Origin: an uncultured Sulfuricurvum sp.
GTDB lineage: Bacteria > Campylobacterota > Campylobacteria > Campylobacterales > Sulfurimonadaceae
DNA: 53,987 bases
Reading direction: 5' to 3'
Assembly (NCBI RefSeq): GCF_937936435.1
Contig: NZ_CALDDG010000019.1
Coordinates: 1 to 53,987, forward strand
Shown: piece by piece, positions 1 to 7,830 of the stretch
How the letters are laid out: each line of letters opens with the position of its first letter
Numbering within the stretch: position 1 is the stretch's first letter
Translations under genes and position numbers: made by a program
The notes under the pieces: generated by a model
What the model saw: only the letters and a program-made list of their open reading frames with translations
Database searches by the model: none
Told to the model about the DNA's origin: nothing

Positions 1-1689
1 CACTTTAGGATGGGAAGTTTTGATAAACGCTTCGGAGTTTCCGGTACAGTCGGAAAGTTCCAGCCAGATAATCGGGATTTTATTGAGCTGCGTCACCCCC
101 TCTTCTACAACCTCCTCAAACTGAGGGTGCAGATGCATCGATGCGGTGATCATCGATACCCATCGGTTAAATTCGCGACTCATTTCAAATGATTCCAGCG
201 CCTCGTGAAAATTCTCTACATTCAATTGATTGCGCGGATGGAGGCGGTTGTATTTTTCGATCCGTGCGCGCACTTTTTCGAGTTCCGCCGCTTGCGCCGC
301 CGCTTCTTTTTCAGCACGCAAACGCGCTGCTTCTGCCGGATCGACAGGGGTTGCGGAGATGATCGCACACACATCCTGTTTACACCGTCCGCAGGTTCGC
401 CCCGCTTTTGAGAACTCTTTGAGATCGGCGAACGAGGTGACGGCATTTTCGCGGATGATATCGACCAGTTCCAGCTCATGTACCCCTTCGCAGCTGCAAA
501 TGAGTTTCCCGTATTCTGACATCAGACGATTCGAGTAGAGATACGCCGCATCGATCGGCGAATCGGTTTCGATCAGGCGTTTGAGGGCGAGCAGGTCGAT
601 ATTGGTATTGATCCCGATAAAGCGTTTGAGCCGATCATGATTGACGATGTACTGATCGATCCGATCCCCGTGAGAAATCAGGATATTTTCGTTCTCTTTG
701 TCATTCGGATCAAAATCGGTCGCCGTAACGTCGGCAAACAAAAACGATCCCACTTTGAGTCCGTCGATAGAGACCTCTTCGGTGAAAATCCGATCTTCGC
801 CGAAAAGGTTGGCAATAGCGACATCGGCCTCGATCGTACACTCTTTAACCCGTCCGGCGACGAATCCTCCCTCCCGCAATTGCGCCGCCTCGCCGACGCA
901 ATAGATGTTTTCATCGGACGTGCACATCCGCGCATCGACTAAAATCCCTCGGTCACATTCAAGTGTACCGCGTGCAAACGGGATATTCGGATCGATCCCG
1001 ACTCCGAAAATCACAAACGGATCGTCGATTTCGCCCCCTTTAGTAACGATTTTGGAGATTCGGTTGCCCTGTATTTCTTTGTCCGTAATCTGGTCGTTAA
1101 ACTGGATACGCACCCGCGGATCGGCTTCAAATATCCCCTGTATCAGTGCCAACCCCTCGCGGCTGATCGAAGCGGAATAGAGGTAGCTCTTCCGTACCAA
1201 CAACGTGATACTCTTCGGAGCATCGCTGCGCATGAGGGTATCGAGCAGTTCGAGTGCGATCGGTCCCGCTCCGACGATCACGACGTTTTTGCCGATCATC
1301 CCCTGCGCGATCTGTTCACAATCTTTTTGGCTTCTGAACGTCGCGGCATTTTCGATGCCGGAGATGTCAAACAACGATTTCGGTCGCGAACCGGTCGCGA
1401 TGATCAATTTGTCATAATGGTATGCGGCGTTCTCACTGAAAATCCGCTTTTGCTCCGTATCAATCGAATCGATTTTTTGGTTCAGTTCCAGTCTGACTTT
1501 CGGATGGAGCTCCAGCTCAATCGAATCGACGCAATTGCAGTCTTCCACCAGTTTGCACAGGTGGATCCGGTCATACGGAGGATGCTCTTCATCCGAAACG
1601 ATCACGACCTCGGAAGTGCCGTCGCGTTCCATAAGAGTATTGGCAATATACACGGCGGCTATCCCGCCCCCTACGATTACGATTCGCAC
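1..1689 (-). CDS. FAD/NAD(P) oxidoreductase with BFD-like [2Fe-2S] domain and hydrogenase small-subunit-like C-terminus (partial)
   Basis: The reading frame stays open from a GTG at 1689 to the window edge (563 codons), so the C-terminus is missing. GTG is chosen because a GAGGAGT ribosome site lies just upstream and the preceding ferredoxin gene stops 3 bases before it. Residues 1-15 give a dinucleotide fold (VIVGGGIAA), and a second one (VVIVGAGPIALE) follows for NAD(P)H, as in rubredoxin-reductase/NirB-type enzymes. C398-x-C400 and C433-x2-C436 form a BFD-like [2Fe-2S] site. After a charged helix, residues from about 538 read like the N-terminus of a [NiFe] hydrogenase small subunit (IIWLELSDCTGNSEAF), but the second cysteine of the expected C-x2-C is Asn551. 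Inferred role: passing electrons between the hydrogenase upstream and a nicotinamide or ferredoxin pool. The family assignment of the C-terminal domain is by eye. Confidence 0.8.
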   Translation of the reverse strand, partial: MRIVIVGGGIAAVYIANTLMERDGTSEVVIVSDEEHPPYDRIHLCKLVEDCNCVDSIELELHPKVRLELNQKIDSIDTEQKRIFSENAAYHYDKLIIATGSRPKSLFDISGIENAATFRSQKDCEQIAQGMIGKNVVIVGAGPIALELLDTLMRSDAPKSITLLVRKSYLYSASISREGLALIQGIFEADPRVRIQFNDQITDKEIQGNRISKIVTKGGEIDDPFVIFGVGIDPNIPFARGTLECDRGILVDARMCTSDENIYCVGEAAQLREGGFVAGRVKECTIEADVAIANLFGEDRIFTEEVSIDGLKVGSFLFADVTATDFDPNDKENENILISHGDRIDQYIVNHDRLKRFIGINTNIDLLALKRLIETDSPIDAAYLYSNRLMSEYGKLICSCEGVHELELVDIIRENAVTSFADLKEFSKAGRTCGRCKQDVCAIISATPVDPAEAARLRAEKEAAAQAAELEKVRARIEKYNRLHPRNQLNVENFHEALESFEMSREFNRWVSMITASMHLHPQFEEVVEEGVTQLNKIPIIWLELSDCTGNSEAFIKTSHPKV

Positions 1690-1692
1690 GTT

Positions 1693-2124
1693 TTACTCCT
1701 CACTCTTGTTTTGGATTTTGGCGGACGCTTTGGCCGCTTTATACGCTTCGCGGCTGGCTTTACATGCCGCTTCCCACTCAAACCACTCTGTATTGACCCC
1801 GTCTTCTTTGAATGCCGCAGACTGTTTCGTCTCGCTGTGCCACAATGCTTCATCGGGTTTGGGGCAGGCACGTACGCATTCGCCGCAGTAGATACAGACC
1901 CATGGATTATAGCGGTACTCTTTCTCTCCTTCGGGGTGCTGATAGAATACGATCGCCCCCGGCGGACACACTTTTTCGCATTTGTCGCAAAAGATACACG
2001 CCTCTTTGTCGTATTCGATCAATCCGCGATACCCCTGCGGCAGTGTTATATCCCGCGCAGGATAGTCGATCGTACGGATCGGTTTGAAGAGATTTTTAAA
2101 CGCTTCGAGGAGTGCTTTTAGCAT
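1693..2124 (-). CDS. Hydrogenase 2x[4Fe-4S] ferredoxin subunit (EchF/CooX/NuoI-like)
   Basis: 143 aa. Two classic [4Fe-4S] ferredoxin motifs are visible: Cys 43/46/49/53 (CIFCDKCEKVCP) and Cys 77/80/83/87 (CIYCGECVRACP). In Ech/Coo hydrogenases this subunit carries electrons between soluble ferredoxin and the NuoB-like small subunit at the membrane surface. The C-terminal 45 residues are Ala/Lys-rich and carry no motif. It is gene six of the hydrogenase operon, 9 bases after the large subunit and 3 bases before the FAD protein, so the three are very likely co-transcribed. Confidence 0.92.
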   Translation of the reverse strand: MLKALLEAFKNLFKPIRTIDYPARDITLPQGYRGLIEYDKEACIFCDKCEKVCPPGAIVFYQHPEGEKEYRYNPWVCIYCGECVRACPKPDEALWHSETKQSAAFKEDGVNTEWFEWEAACKASREAYKAAKASAKIQNKSEE

Positions 2125-2133
2125 CGGTTCTCC

Positions 2134-3219
2134 CTACTTCGCCGTACACGACATGCACGGATCGAACGAGGCGAGGATAGCAGGGGCATCGGCATATTCG
2201 GAACCTTTAAATACCTCCATCATCGCAGGGATTCCCGAAAACGTCGGTGTTTTGATCCGTACTCTCTCGAGCATATTGCCGCCGTTGCCCCGCACCAGAT
2301 AAAACAGCTCGCCGCGCGGCGCTTCGACACGGACCAGAGCTTCCCCTTTCGGTTTTCCCTTGGTCTTCTCCTGTATCTCACCTGCGGGGAGGTTATCCGC
2401 GATGTTGCGGCACATATCGATAGAGTTGACGATTTCACGCAGACGGACAAAATTACGGGCGTGAATATCTCCGCCCGATTCGAGGATCATTTTGTATCCT
2501 ATCTCTTCATACGGGAAATCATTCGTCTCGGCACGCACGTCCGTCGCCAGACCTGTTGCACGGGCCAACGGACCCAGAGCATTATAGCTATAGGCCTCTT
2601 CGAGGCTCAACACCCCTACCCCTTTATATTTGAGCGAGAGCGACCAGTTGCTCTCAAACAAGACCATCAATGCATCGATTTTTTCGGAGAGTGCGGTAAG
2701 ATTGTGACGAATCAGATCGGCCAGTTCAGGGGTCAAATCACGGTTCACCCCGCCGATGGCGATAAAATCGAACTGGACGCGGTTGCCGCTGATCGCTTCT
2801 TGAACATCCATAATCAATTCGCGATCTCCCATTATCTGCATAAAAAGCGCTTCAAAACCGGCATTTTCCGCCGTATGAGCCAGACACAGCATATGCGAAT
2901 GGATACGGTCGAGTTCCACCATCAGCATCCGCAGGTATTTGATCCGATCATTAGCCTCGTATCCCAGCAATTTTTCGGCGGCGAGGGTATAGGAGAGAGA
3001 ATGGGTAATAGCGCATAACCCGCAGACACGGGCGACGACATATCCCACCTGCTTGAACTCAAAATTTCGGGTACAGGCAAGCTCTACCCCACGGTGGACG
3101 AACCCCACATCGGCATCGACTCCGACAATCTTTTCGTTTTCACACTCGAATTTAAATCGAATCGGCTCGAGCAGGGAAATATGCTGAGAGCCCAGCGGAA
3201 TATGAACCGTCTTTTTCAT
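2134..3219 (-). CDS. Group 4 [NiFe] hydrogenase large (catalytic) subunit, EchE/CooH-like
   Basis: 361 aa. Both nickel-binding motifs are intact: RVCGLC near the N-terminus (Cys66, Cys69) and DPCMSC at the C-terminus (Cys355, Cys358), which separates a true hydrogenase from a NuoD subunit. The protein ends three residues after the last cysteine (T-A-K), where other large subunits have a His/Arg cleavage site followed by a tail removed by a maturation endopeptidase. No such tail exists here, as I recall for CooH. It overlaps the NuoC-like gene by 4 bases. NuoC- and NuoD-like parts are separate genes as in Ech and Coo, not fused as in HycE. Expected activity is H2 oxidation or evolution coupled to ion movement. 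hyp maturation genes are not in the window. Confidence 0.93.
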   Translation of the reverse strand: MKKTVHIPLGSQHISLLEPIRFKFECENEKIVGVDADVGFVHRGVELACTRNFEFKQVGYVVARVCGLCAITHSLSYTLAAEKLLGYEANDRIKYLRMLMVELDRIHSHMLCLAHTAENAGFEALFMQIMGDRELIMDVQEAISGNRVQFDFIAIGGVNRDLTPELADLIRHNLTALSEKIDALMVLFESNWSLSLKYKGVGVLSLEEAYSYNALGPLARATGLATDVRAETNDFPYEEIGYKMILESGGDIHARNFVRLREIVNSIDMCRNIADNLPAGEIQEKTKGKPKGEALVRVEAPRGELFYLVRGNGGNMLERVRIKTPTFSGIPAMMEVFKGSEYADAPAILASFDPCMSCTAK

Positions 3220-3560
3220 GATTCACCCCTTAGCGGATGTTCCAGAGAGTCCTTATCCAAATACAGTCCCCTTTCGGTCCCCTCGATCTTTAGTCCAAAC
3301 ATATCGACGATCTCCCGCTCACTCATAAATGCCGATGGGATCAGACTCACGATGGAAGGGACAGGAGTCTCATAATCGCTCTGCGTGTTATAAATCACGA
3401 TATCGTCTTTGGCACCGTATCGTGAAAAGATCCATTGCAACTCAATTTTACCTTCTCCCAAATCGATCCCGTTTACAGTCAAGAAATGCCATTGACGTGC
3501 GTCGTAGAAAGCATTGATATCTTCCGCCAATGTTGATAATGTCGTCTCAATTTTCATCAT
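3216..3560 (-). CDS. Hydrogenase NuoC-like 30-kDa subunit (EchD/CooU-like)
   Basis: 114 aa, much shorter than NuoC of complex I but in line with EchD/CooU. The segment SEREIVDMFGLKIEG followed by an LDKDSLEHPLR-type end is the recognisable part of the NuoC/HycE N-terminal family. It has a structural role at the base of the peripheral arm next to the catalytic subunit. The start overlaps the end of the NuoB-like gene by 14 bases and its stop overlaps the large-subunit start, so translation is probably coupled. Two adjacent Met codons (3560 and 3557) are equally good starts. Confidence 0.88.
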   Translation of the reverse strand: MMKIETTLSTLAEDINAFYDARQWHFLTVNGIDLGEGKIELQWIFSRYGAKDDIVIYNTQSDYETPVPSIVSLIPSAFMSEREIVDMFGLKIEGTERGLYLDKDSLEHPLRGES

Positions 3561-4086
3561 GATCTACCCTTTGTGCCATAGAGAGGCGGCTGAGTTTGTG
3601 CCCGATCGTCGTGATCGAACCGAACAGTTTAAACGGTTTCTCGATCTCTTTGCTTTTACGCTCTAAAATCTCAATCGCCGACACCAGTGCATCGATAATG
3701 AGCTGAGGAGTCGAGGCACACCCCGGGACATAAACATCCACGGGAATATAACGGTCTATTCCGTCCTCGACATTGTACATTCCCCGAAATACTCCGCCCG
3801 TTGTCGTGCACGAACCTACCGCAACGACCACTTTGGGCTCGGGAATTTGGGAGTACAGTTCTACCAGACGCTCGCGGGAACGGTAGGTGACCGGCCCCGT
3901 CACCAAAAAGATATCCGATTGCTTCGGATTCCCCGTATTGATTACCCCAAAACGTTCCAAATCGAATTTCGGTCCCAGTGCCGCAAGAATCTCGATATCG
4001 CACCCGTTGCAGCTGCCGGCATTATAATGCAAAATCCACGGCGATTTTTTCCGAAAAGAGGTGAAAAACTTCATACGAGCATCCAT
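3547..4086 (-). CDS. Group 4 hydrogenase small subunit (NuoB/EchC/CooL-like)
   Basis: 179 aa. Four cysteines expected to bind the single proximal [4Fe-4S] cluster are present: Cys26 and Cys29 (GSCNGCD), Cys93 (VGSCTTTGG) and Cys123 (VPGCASTP). This is the pattern of NuoB and of group 4 small subunits, which carry one cluster only. It bridges the ferredoxin subunit and the Ni-Fe site. The N-terminus overlaps the NuoH-like gene by 16 bases. A second Met four residues in (4074) is a possible alternative start, and neither has a strong ribosome site. Confidence 0.92.
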   Translation of the reverse strand: MDARMKFFTSFRKKSPWILHYNAGSCNGCDIEILAALGPKFDLERFGVINTGNPKQSDIFLVTGPVTYRSRERLVELYSQIPEPKVVVAVGSCTTTGGVFRGMYNVEDGIDRYIPVDVYVPGCASTPQLIIDALVSAIEILERKSKEIEKPFKLFGSITTIGHKLSRLSMAQRVDHDEN

Positions 4087-4889
4087 AACAAATTGACGAT
4101 AGCCAGCGGCAAGGCAATCGTATAGATCAGCTTGATCATCTGCGGCGGACGGACACGGGCCGTCGCATTATCGACCAGATTGACCATAAAAAACACCCCC
4201 GCCACCAGTACGGCTCCGAGCCACGCCGATGTTCCTCCGAACACAAACACAAAGCTGTAGATAAAAAGGTATTCGAGGAAACGGGACATATAAAGGAATT
4301 CATAAAATACCCCGCTGTACTCGATCTCTACTCCGCCGACGATCTCCTGATGAGCCTCGCCGACATCGAACGGCGATTTTTTCACTTTGATCGGAACGAT
4401 CATCGCCAATGCGGCAAACAGCAGCGGCATCTGGATCAGATATCCCTCCCCCTGGAGAATCCGGGAAATTTCAAAACTTCCGCTGCAAAGATAAAACCCC
4501 ACCGCAACCAACAGTAAAATCGGCTCATACGCGATCAGCATCAGCAACTCCCGATTCGCCCCCACGTGCGAATAAACCGACCGAACACTGTAACCGGCCA
4601 GTACCAGCATCATCTGGGCAAAAAGGTGGAGAAAAACGATGTATATCAGATTCCATCCCAGAAAAATCGCCGCCACGGTAAACCACAAAATCAGAAAATG
4701 GGCCACCGCCAACAGTGCGTGGGGAGCATGAATGATCAACGTACGTTTATCGAGAAGTTTAAACATATCGTAAAACGGCTGCAATAGCGGAGGCCCTTTG
4801 CGGCGTTGCATCCGGGCACGAAGCACCCGTTCTCCCCCGTACACTAATCCCCCGAAAACCGGGGCCAACGCAATCCATAACCAGATCAT
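4071..4889 (-). CDS. Hydrogenase membrane subunit, NuoH/HyfC/EchB-like
   Basis: About 272 aa with roughly seven to eight hydrophobic segments. The N-terminal GGERVLRARMQRRKGPPLLQ region and the loop with KKSPFDVGEAHQEIVGG are hallmarks of the NuoH/HycD family, which anchors the peripheral arm and forms part of the ion pathway. I choose the Met at 4889 because it overlaps the stop of the upstream NuoL-like gene as ATGA. A longer frame starting at 4940 would add a Cys-rich non-membrane leader lying inside the neighbour's C-terminus and is unlikely. Confidence 0.9.
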   Translation of the reverse strand: MIWLWIALAPVFGGLVYGGERVLRARMQRRKGPPLLQPFYDMFKLLDKRTLIIHAPHALLAVAHFLILWFTVAAIFLGWNLIYIVFLHLFAQMMLVLAGYSVRSVYSHVGANRELLMLIAYEPILLLVAVGFYLCSGSFEISRILQGEGYLIQMPLLFAALAMIVPIKVKKSPFDVGEAHQEIVGGVEIEYSGVFYEFLYMSRFLEYLFIYSFVFVFGGTSAWLGAVLVAGVFFMVNLVDNATARVRPPQMIKLIYTIALPLAIVNLLWMLV

Positions 4890-6646
4890 GAGAACGCCCC
4901 CACAAAAGCTACACCTACAAACAACAGACCGAAACTCCAATAAATGATCTGTTTGATCCGGGCTGAGGGTTCATAATAGACCAGTGCCGCGTCAAACGGT
5001 TCTTTTTCCCCGCAGTGGTACGGCTGTATCCGATCATACCGATCCATTTTTCGGATAAATCTCGGCAATAATAAGATCACGACCAACGGTAATAAAAACA
5101 GCATCAAAGCCGAATCGTCCTGTAGCAGCATAAACCATGCCGCCGTCAACACAGCTAAAATACTCAAGGCCATCATCGGAAACCGGAATCCGAGGGGAAG
5201 AATCTCTGTTTCTCTCTCTTCCACATCCGAGGAGTTTGAAATCAAAGCCGACGAAACTTTAAAATAGAGAAGAACCAGCAATGCACTCCCGATAATAATC
5301 CCGAGCAATACAATTAACAGTATCGGACGCTCCCGCAACAATGACGAAACGGATTCGATCGCAAACATTTTCCCCATAAAAAGACCGAACGGAGGGAGAG
5401 TCAGTGAAATAAATCCGAACATGACATAGCCAATCGTTTCAGGTGCGCGATGCGCTATCCCCGCCATATCTTCAACATTTTTGAGATGATAACGCTTTTC
5501 CAATACCCCCGCCGCCAAAAACAATAATGCTTTAGACAGAGCATGAAACACCATTAATACCGTTGCCAATGCCATGCTTTCCGTTGTTCCGATGGCTGCC
5601 AGTGCCATCATCAATCCCAACAGTGCCACCGTCGAATACCCCAATATCTCTTTGAACACCGATCGAGACAGCGCGAGATACGAGGCAGTAATAAAGACCA
5701 ATGCTCCGATCGCCGAAAACGTATCACCCAGCGTTGTCTCAGCCCATGCCGGGGCCAGTTTCAAAATCAGATACGGAGCAATTTTCACCATCGTCGCCGA
5801 ATGGAGCATCGCACTCACCGGTGTCGGTGCGACCATCGCCCCTAGCAGCCATCCGTCAAACGGAATCGAGGCCCCTTTAACCAAGGCCGCCATACTAAGC
5901 AATGCAACACTCAGTAACAACATCCCGCCGCTGTTTTGGACCAGTGCATCCAGCATCACCGTATCGAATCCGTATATCGATACAAGCGTTCCCAGCAAAA
6001 TCACCACTCCTCCGATCTGATTCATCCAAAGGGCTCTAAGTGCATTGGTACGGCTGATCTCATCGTCTCGAAACGCTATCAGCAGATACGATGCCAGTGT
6101 CGTCATCTCGAACAGAAAGAAAAACAGCAAAAGCGAATTGGCACAGACTATCGCATTCATGACCGAGAGAAACAGCATCAATCCGATCGTCAAAAGACGC
6201 TTTTTAAACGGACTCGCCGATTCTTCTTCCATATAGCGGACGGAGTAAAAAACAATGATTCCGCCGACGATATTAATGATTAAAAACATCATTTTAGACA
6301 AGTCATCGACAATCATCTCTGCCGCACCCGCAGAAGGGGCTATCGATTCTGCCCAGCCGTACAACACCAACTGCAATAGAGAAAGGAAGATGATTAAGCG
6401 GTTTTTATATGCAATCCCCTGATAAAGGAAATAGAACAACAATACGACATCGGCGATGACGACCAGTATCTTAAGCCCATCGGAAAAATAAAAAGGGATA
6501 TTCTCTGGAGAAACAAATAAAGAGATGGATACCAGACTCCCCACACCGAGGGCTATCGCACACAATAGATAAATGATTCTAGCGTATGGAGTTATTGCTA
6601 AAAAAGCGGCTGCTAAGATCGGTAAGAAAATAAGGGTTTGTACCAT
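4886..6646 (-). CDS. Hydrogenase antiporter-like membrane subunit, NuoL/HyfB/EchA-like
   Basis: 586 aa, very hydrophobic, about 14 membrane segments. It has the proton-translocating quinone-oxidoreductase/MrpA fold: a segment with HSATMVKIAPYL and another with HALSKALLFLAAG contain the charged residues (Lys, His) used for proton pumping. A cytosolic loop near residue 480 is rich in Glu. The C-terminal part ends with YHCGEKEPFDAALVYYEP and one more helix, as in the larger EchA/CooM-type subunits. It is the first gene of the hydrogenase operon and is preceded by 240 bases of non-coding DNA up to the mobile-element boundary. An AAAGGGG box lies 10 bases before the ATG. Confidence 0.9.
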   Translation of the reverse strand: MVQTLIFLPILAAAFLAITPYARIIYLLCAIALGVGSLVSISLFVSPENIPFYFSDGLKILVVIADVVLLFYFLYQGIAYKNRLIIFLSLLQLVLYGWAESIAPSAGAAEMIVDDLSKMMFLIINIVGGIIVFYSVRYMEEESASPFKKRLLTIGLMLFLSVMNAIVCANSLLLFFFLFEMTTLASYLLIAFRDDEISRTNALRALWMNQIGGVVILLGTLVSIYGFDTVMLDALVQNSGGMLLLSVALLSMAALVKGASIPFDGWLLGAMVAPTPVSAMLHSATMVKIAPYLILKLAPAWAETTLGDTFSAIGALVFITASYLALSRSVFKEILGYSTVALLGLMMALAAIGTTESMALATVLMVFHALSKALLFLAAGVLEKRYHLKNVEDMAGIAHRAPETIGYVMFGFISLTLPPFGLFMGKMFAIESVSSLLRERPILLIVLLGIIIGSALLVLLYFKVSSALISNSSDVEERETEILPLGFRFPMMALSILAVLTAAWFMLLQDDSALMLFLLPLVVILLLPRFIRKMDRYDRIQPYHCGEKEPFDAALVYYEPSARIKQIIYWSFGLLFVGVAFVGAFS

Positions 6647-6889
6647 CTATTATGCACCCCTTTAAGGAGCTGATTTTGAAGATTATAACACATGATTAAC
6701 ATAGAAAAGTTACAAAATATTTTAAATTTAGATGCCTAATTTCTTAATCTTACCTATGCTAGATATCAAGGAGAGAATATGGAGATTTGATATAAAGAGA
6801 TTTATGAAAACTTCATGATCGAAACATTGAGATACAGAAAGTGCTATTGCAAAATTCGGATTTTAAAAATCAAAGATTTTATTTTGAAG

Positions 6890-6910
6890 AAGATGGTGGC
6901 GGGGGGGACT
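6890..6910. repeat. attL: orphan copy of tRNA-Met 3' end
   Basis: AAGATGGTGGC followed by seven G and ACT. It matches 22014-22036 except that the latter has nine G. No tRNA body follows it, so it is the displaced 3' fragment left by site-specific integration. Confidence 0.88.
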
Positions 6911-6958
6911 ACCACTACTAACTTATTTTAGGGATTTATTCAACTTCATCAAAAATAA

Positions 6959-6984
6959 TACCCCTAAAAATACCCCTAAAAATC
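6959..6984 (+). repeat. Left integrase arm-type site pair
   Basis: Two TACCCCTAAA units 12 bases apart, ending in TACCCCTAAAAATC. The block is the same as 21886-21899 with its partner at 21874, differing only in the two spacer bases (AA here, TG there). Repeats shared by both ends of a tyrosine-integrase element are expected to be arm-binding sites for the integrase N-terminal domain. Confidence 0.8.
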
Positions 6985-7133
6985 ATTGCTTATGGAGTAT
7001 TTTCCACTCTTTTTGCTTCCGATCGTCTTGATGGCTGAAACCTCGAAACATAAGGTTTTCAGCATCAAAAAAAGTTGAGAAAGTGTAACTATTATGCACT
7101 TAAGATTCAACTTATCGAATCAAATATGAAGCA

Positions 7134-7295
7134 CTATTTTTGACTAATATTTTTTTCATACTTCGCAACAAACATATTCGGAAATTCGATATGTATGCGC
7201 GTATGTTCTTCACGATCACTGCTGACAAAAGAAGCGGATGCAATAAATAGGATGAAAAAAAGGATTTTGTGTTTCTTACGAAATTCATGATTCAT
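7134..7295 (-). CDS. Small exported hypothetical protein (53 aa)
   Basis: The frame begins at an ATG (7295) preceded by a good ribosome site (GAGGAAA, 7 bases upstream) and ends with TAG. The N-terminus is lysine/arginine-rich, then a hydrophobic stretch (ILFFILFIASASF) with small residues before SSD, which looks like a Sec signal peptide. That would leave a mature peptide of about 28 residues. No family is recognised. It lies at the left end of the element, oriented toward attL, downstream of another small minus-strand gene. Confidence 0.6.
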   Translation of the reverse strand: MNHEFRKKHKILFFILFIASASFVSSDREEHTRIHIEFPNMFVAKYEKNISQK

Positions 7296-7394
7296 TGTAT
7301 ATTTTCCTCATAATAATTTTTAGGTTGTGAATGCCGAATGCGGCAAAACGTAAAAACGGTTTATTGATTTCTAAAAATCAGGATGAGGAATGAA

Positions 7395-7691
7395 TTAAGG
7401 GCGTGAAGTGAGGGTTTTGTAATAGGTAACTTGTGTGAGGATATTTTCGGTAATAAACTGACAGTTATGATCGAATTTGGTAAGTGCCGATCGTAATTTG
7501 ATGAGTAAAGCTTTCCCTTGCTTTGCTATATTGAGTTTATCGATGATTCGATTCGCTTCTTTTGCACGAAGCAATAAATCTCTTGCCTCTCGATAATAGC
7601 GATAACGATTTAATTCGGCTTCCATGTATTCAAAGATGCTACGTATTTGGATTTCATCGAGACGTATTAATTTCATCCGACCAACTCCCAT
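7395..7691 (-). CDS. Hypothetical helical protein (98 aa)
   Basis: 98 aa from the first Met at 7691; a Met at 7676 (MKLIRL) follows a GGGAG box and may be the true start. The sequence is charged, predicted all-helical, with no membrane segment, signal or motif that I recognise. It is transcribed divergently from hsdM, with about 140 AT-rich bases between, a position where regulators of restriction systems are often found. I see no clear helix-turn-helix and do not assign a function. Confidence 0.6.
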   Translation of the reverse strand: MGVGRMKLIRLDEIQIRSIFEYMEAELNRYRYYREARDLLLRAKEANRIIDKLNIAKQGKALLIKLRSALTKFDHNCQFITENILTQVTYYKTLTSRP

Positions 7692-7797
7692 TGTAGATTT
7701 TCATTGATCCTGAGATCAATTCATCAAAATTATAGCGTACTTTTTACATAACTATTTTAAACTAAATATCATCCGATAAATTCAAAAGCAAACACGC

Positions 7798-7803
7798 TAT
7801 AAT
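7798..7803 (+). promoter_or_regulatory. Probable hsdM -10 box
   Basis: TATAAT in the context ACGCTATAATCAAA, 28 bases before the hsdM start codon. The same GCTATAATC context occurs before asd and before the gspL-like gene. No clear -35 is seen. Confidence 0.55.
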
Positions 7804-7830
7804 CAAATAAAAATTTTACATTGGAAATTT

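Larger units (their letters stand above)
6647..7133. other. Non-coding junction between hydrogenase operon and mobile element
   Basis: This 487-base stretch has no convincing gene. It is AT-rich, presumably holds the hydrogenase operon promoter on its left side, and contains the left attachment site (6890-6910) and the left pair of integrase arm-type repeats (6959-6984). Beyond those I see nothing that I can name. Confidence 0.6.

Noticed and set aside
1327..2121. Long plus-strand open frame (264 codons) across the ferredoxin and FAD genes
   Set aside because: It is antisense to two proteins with clear cofactor motifs and has no family features.
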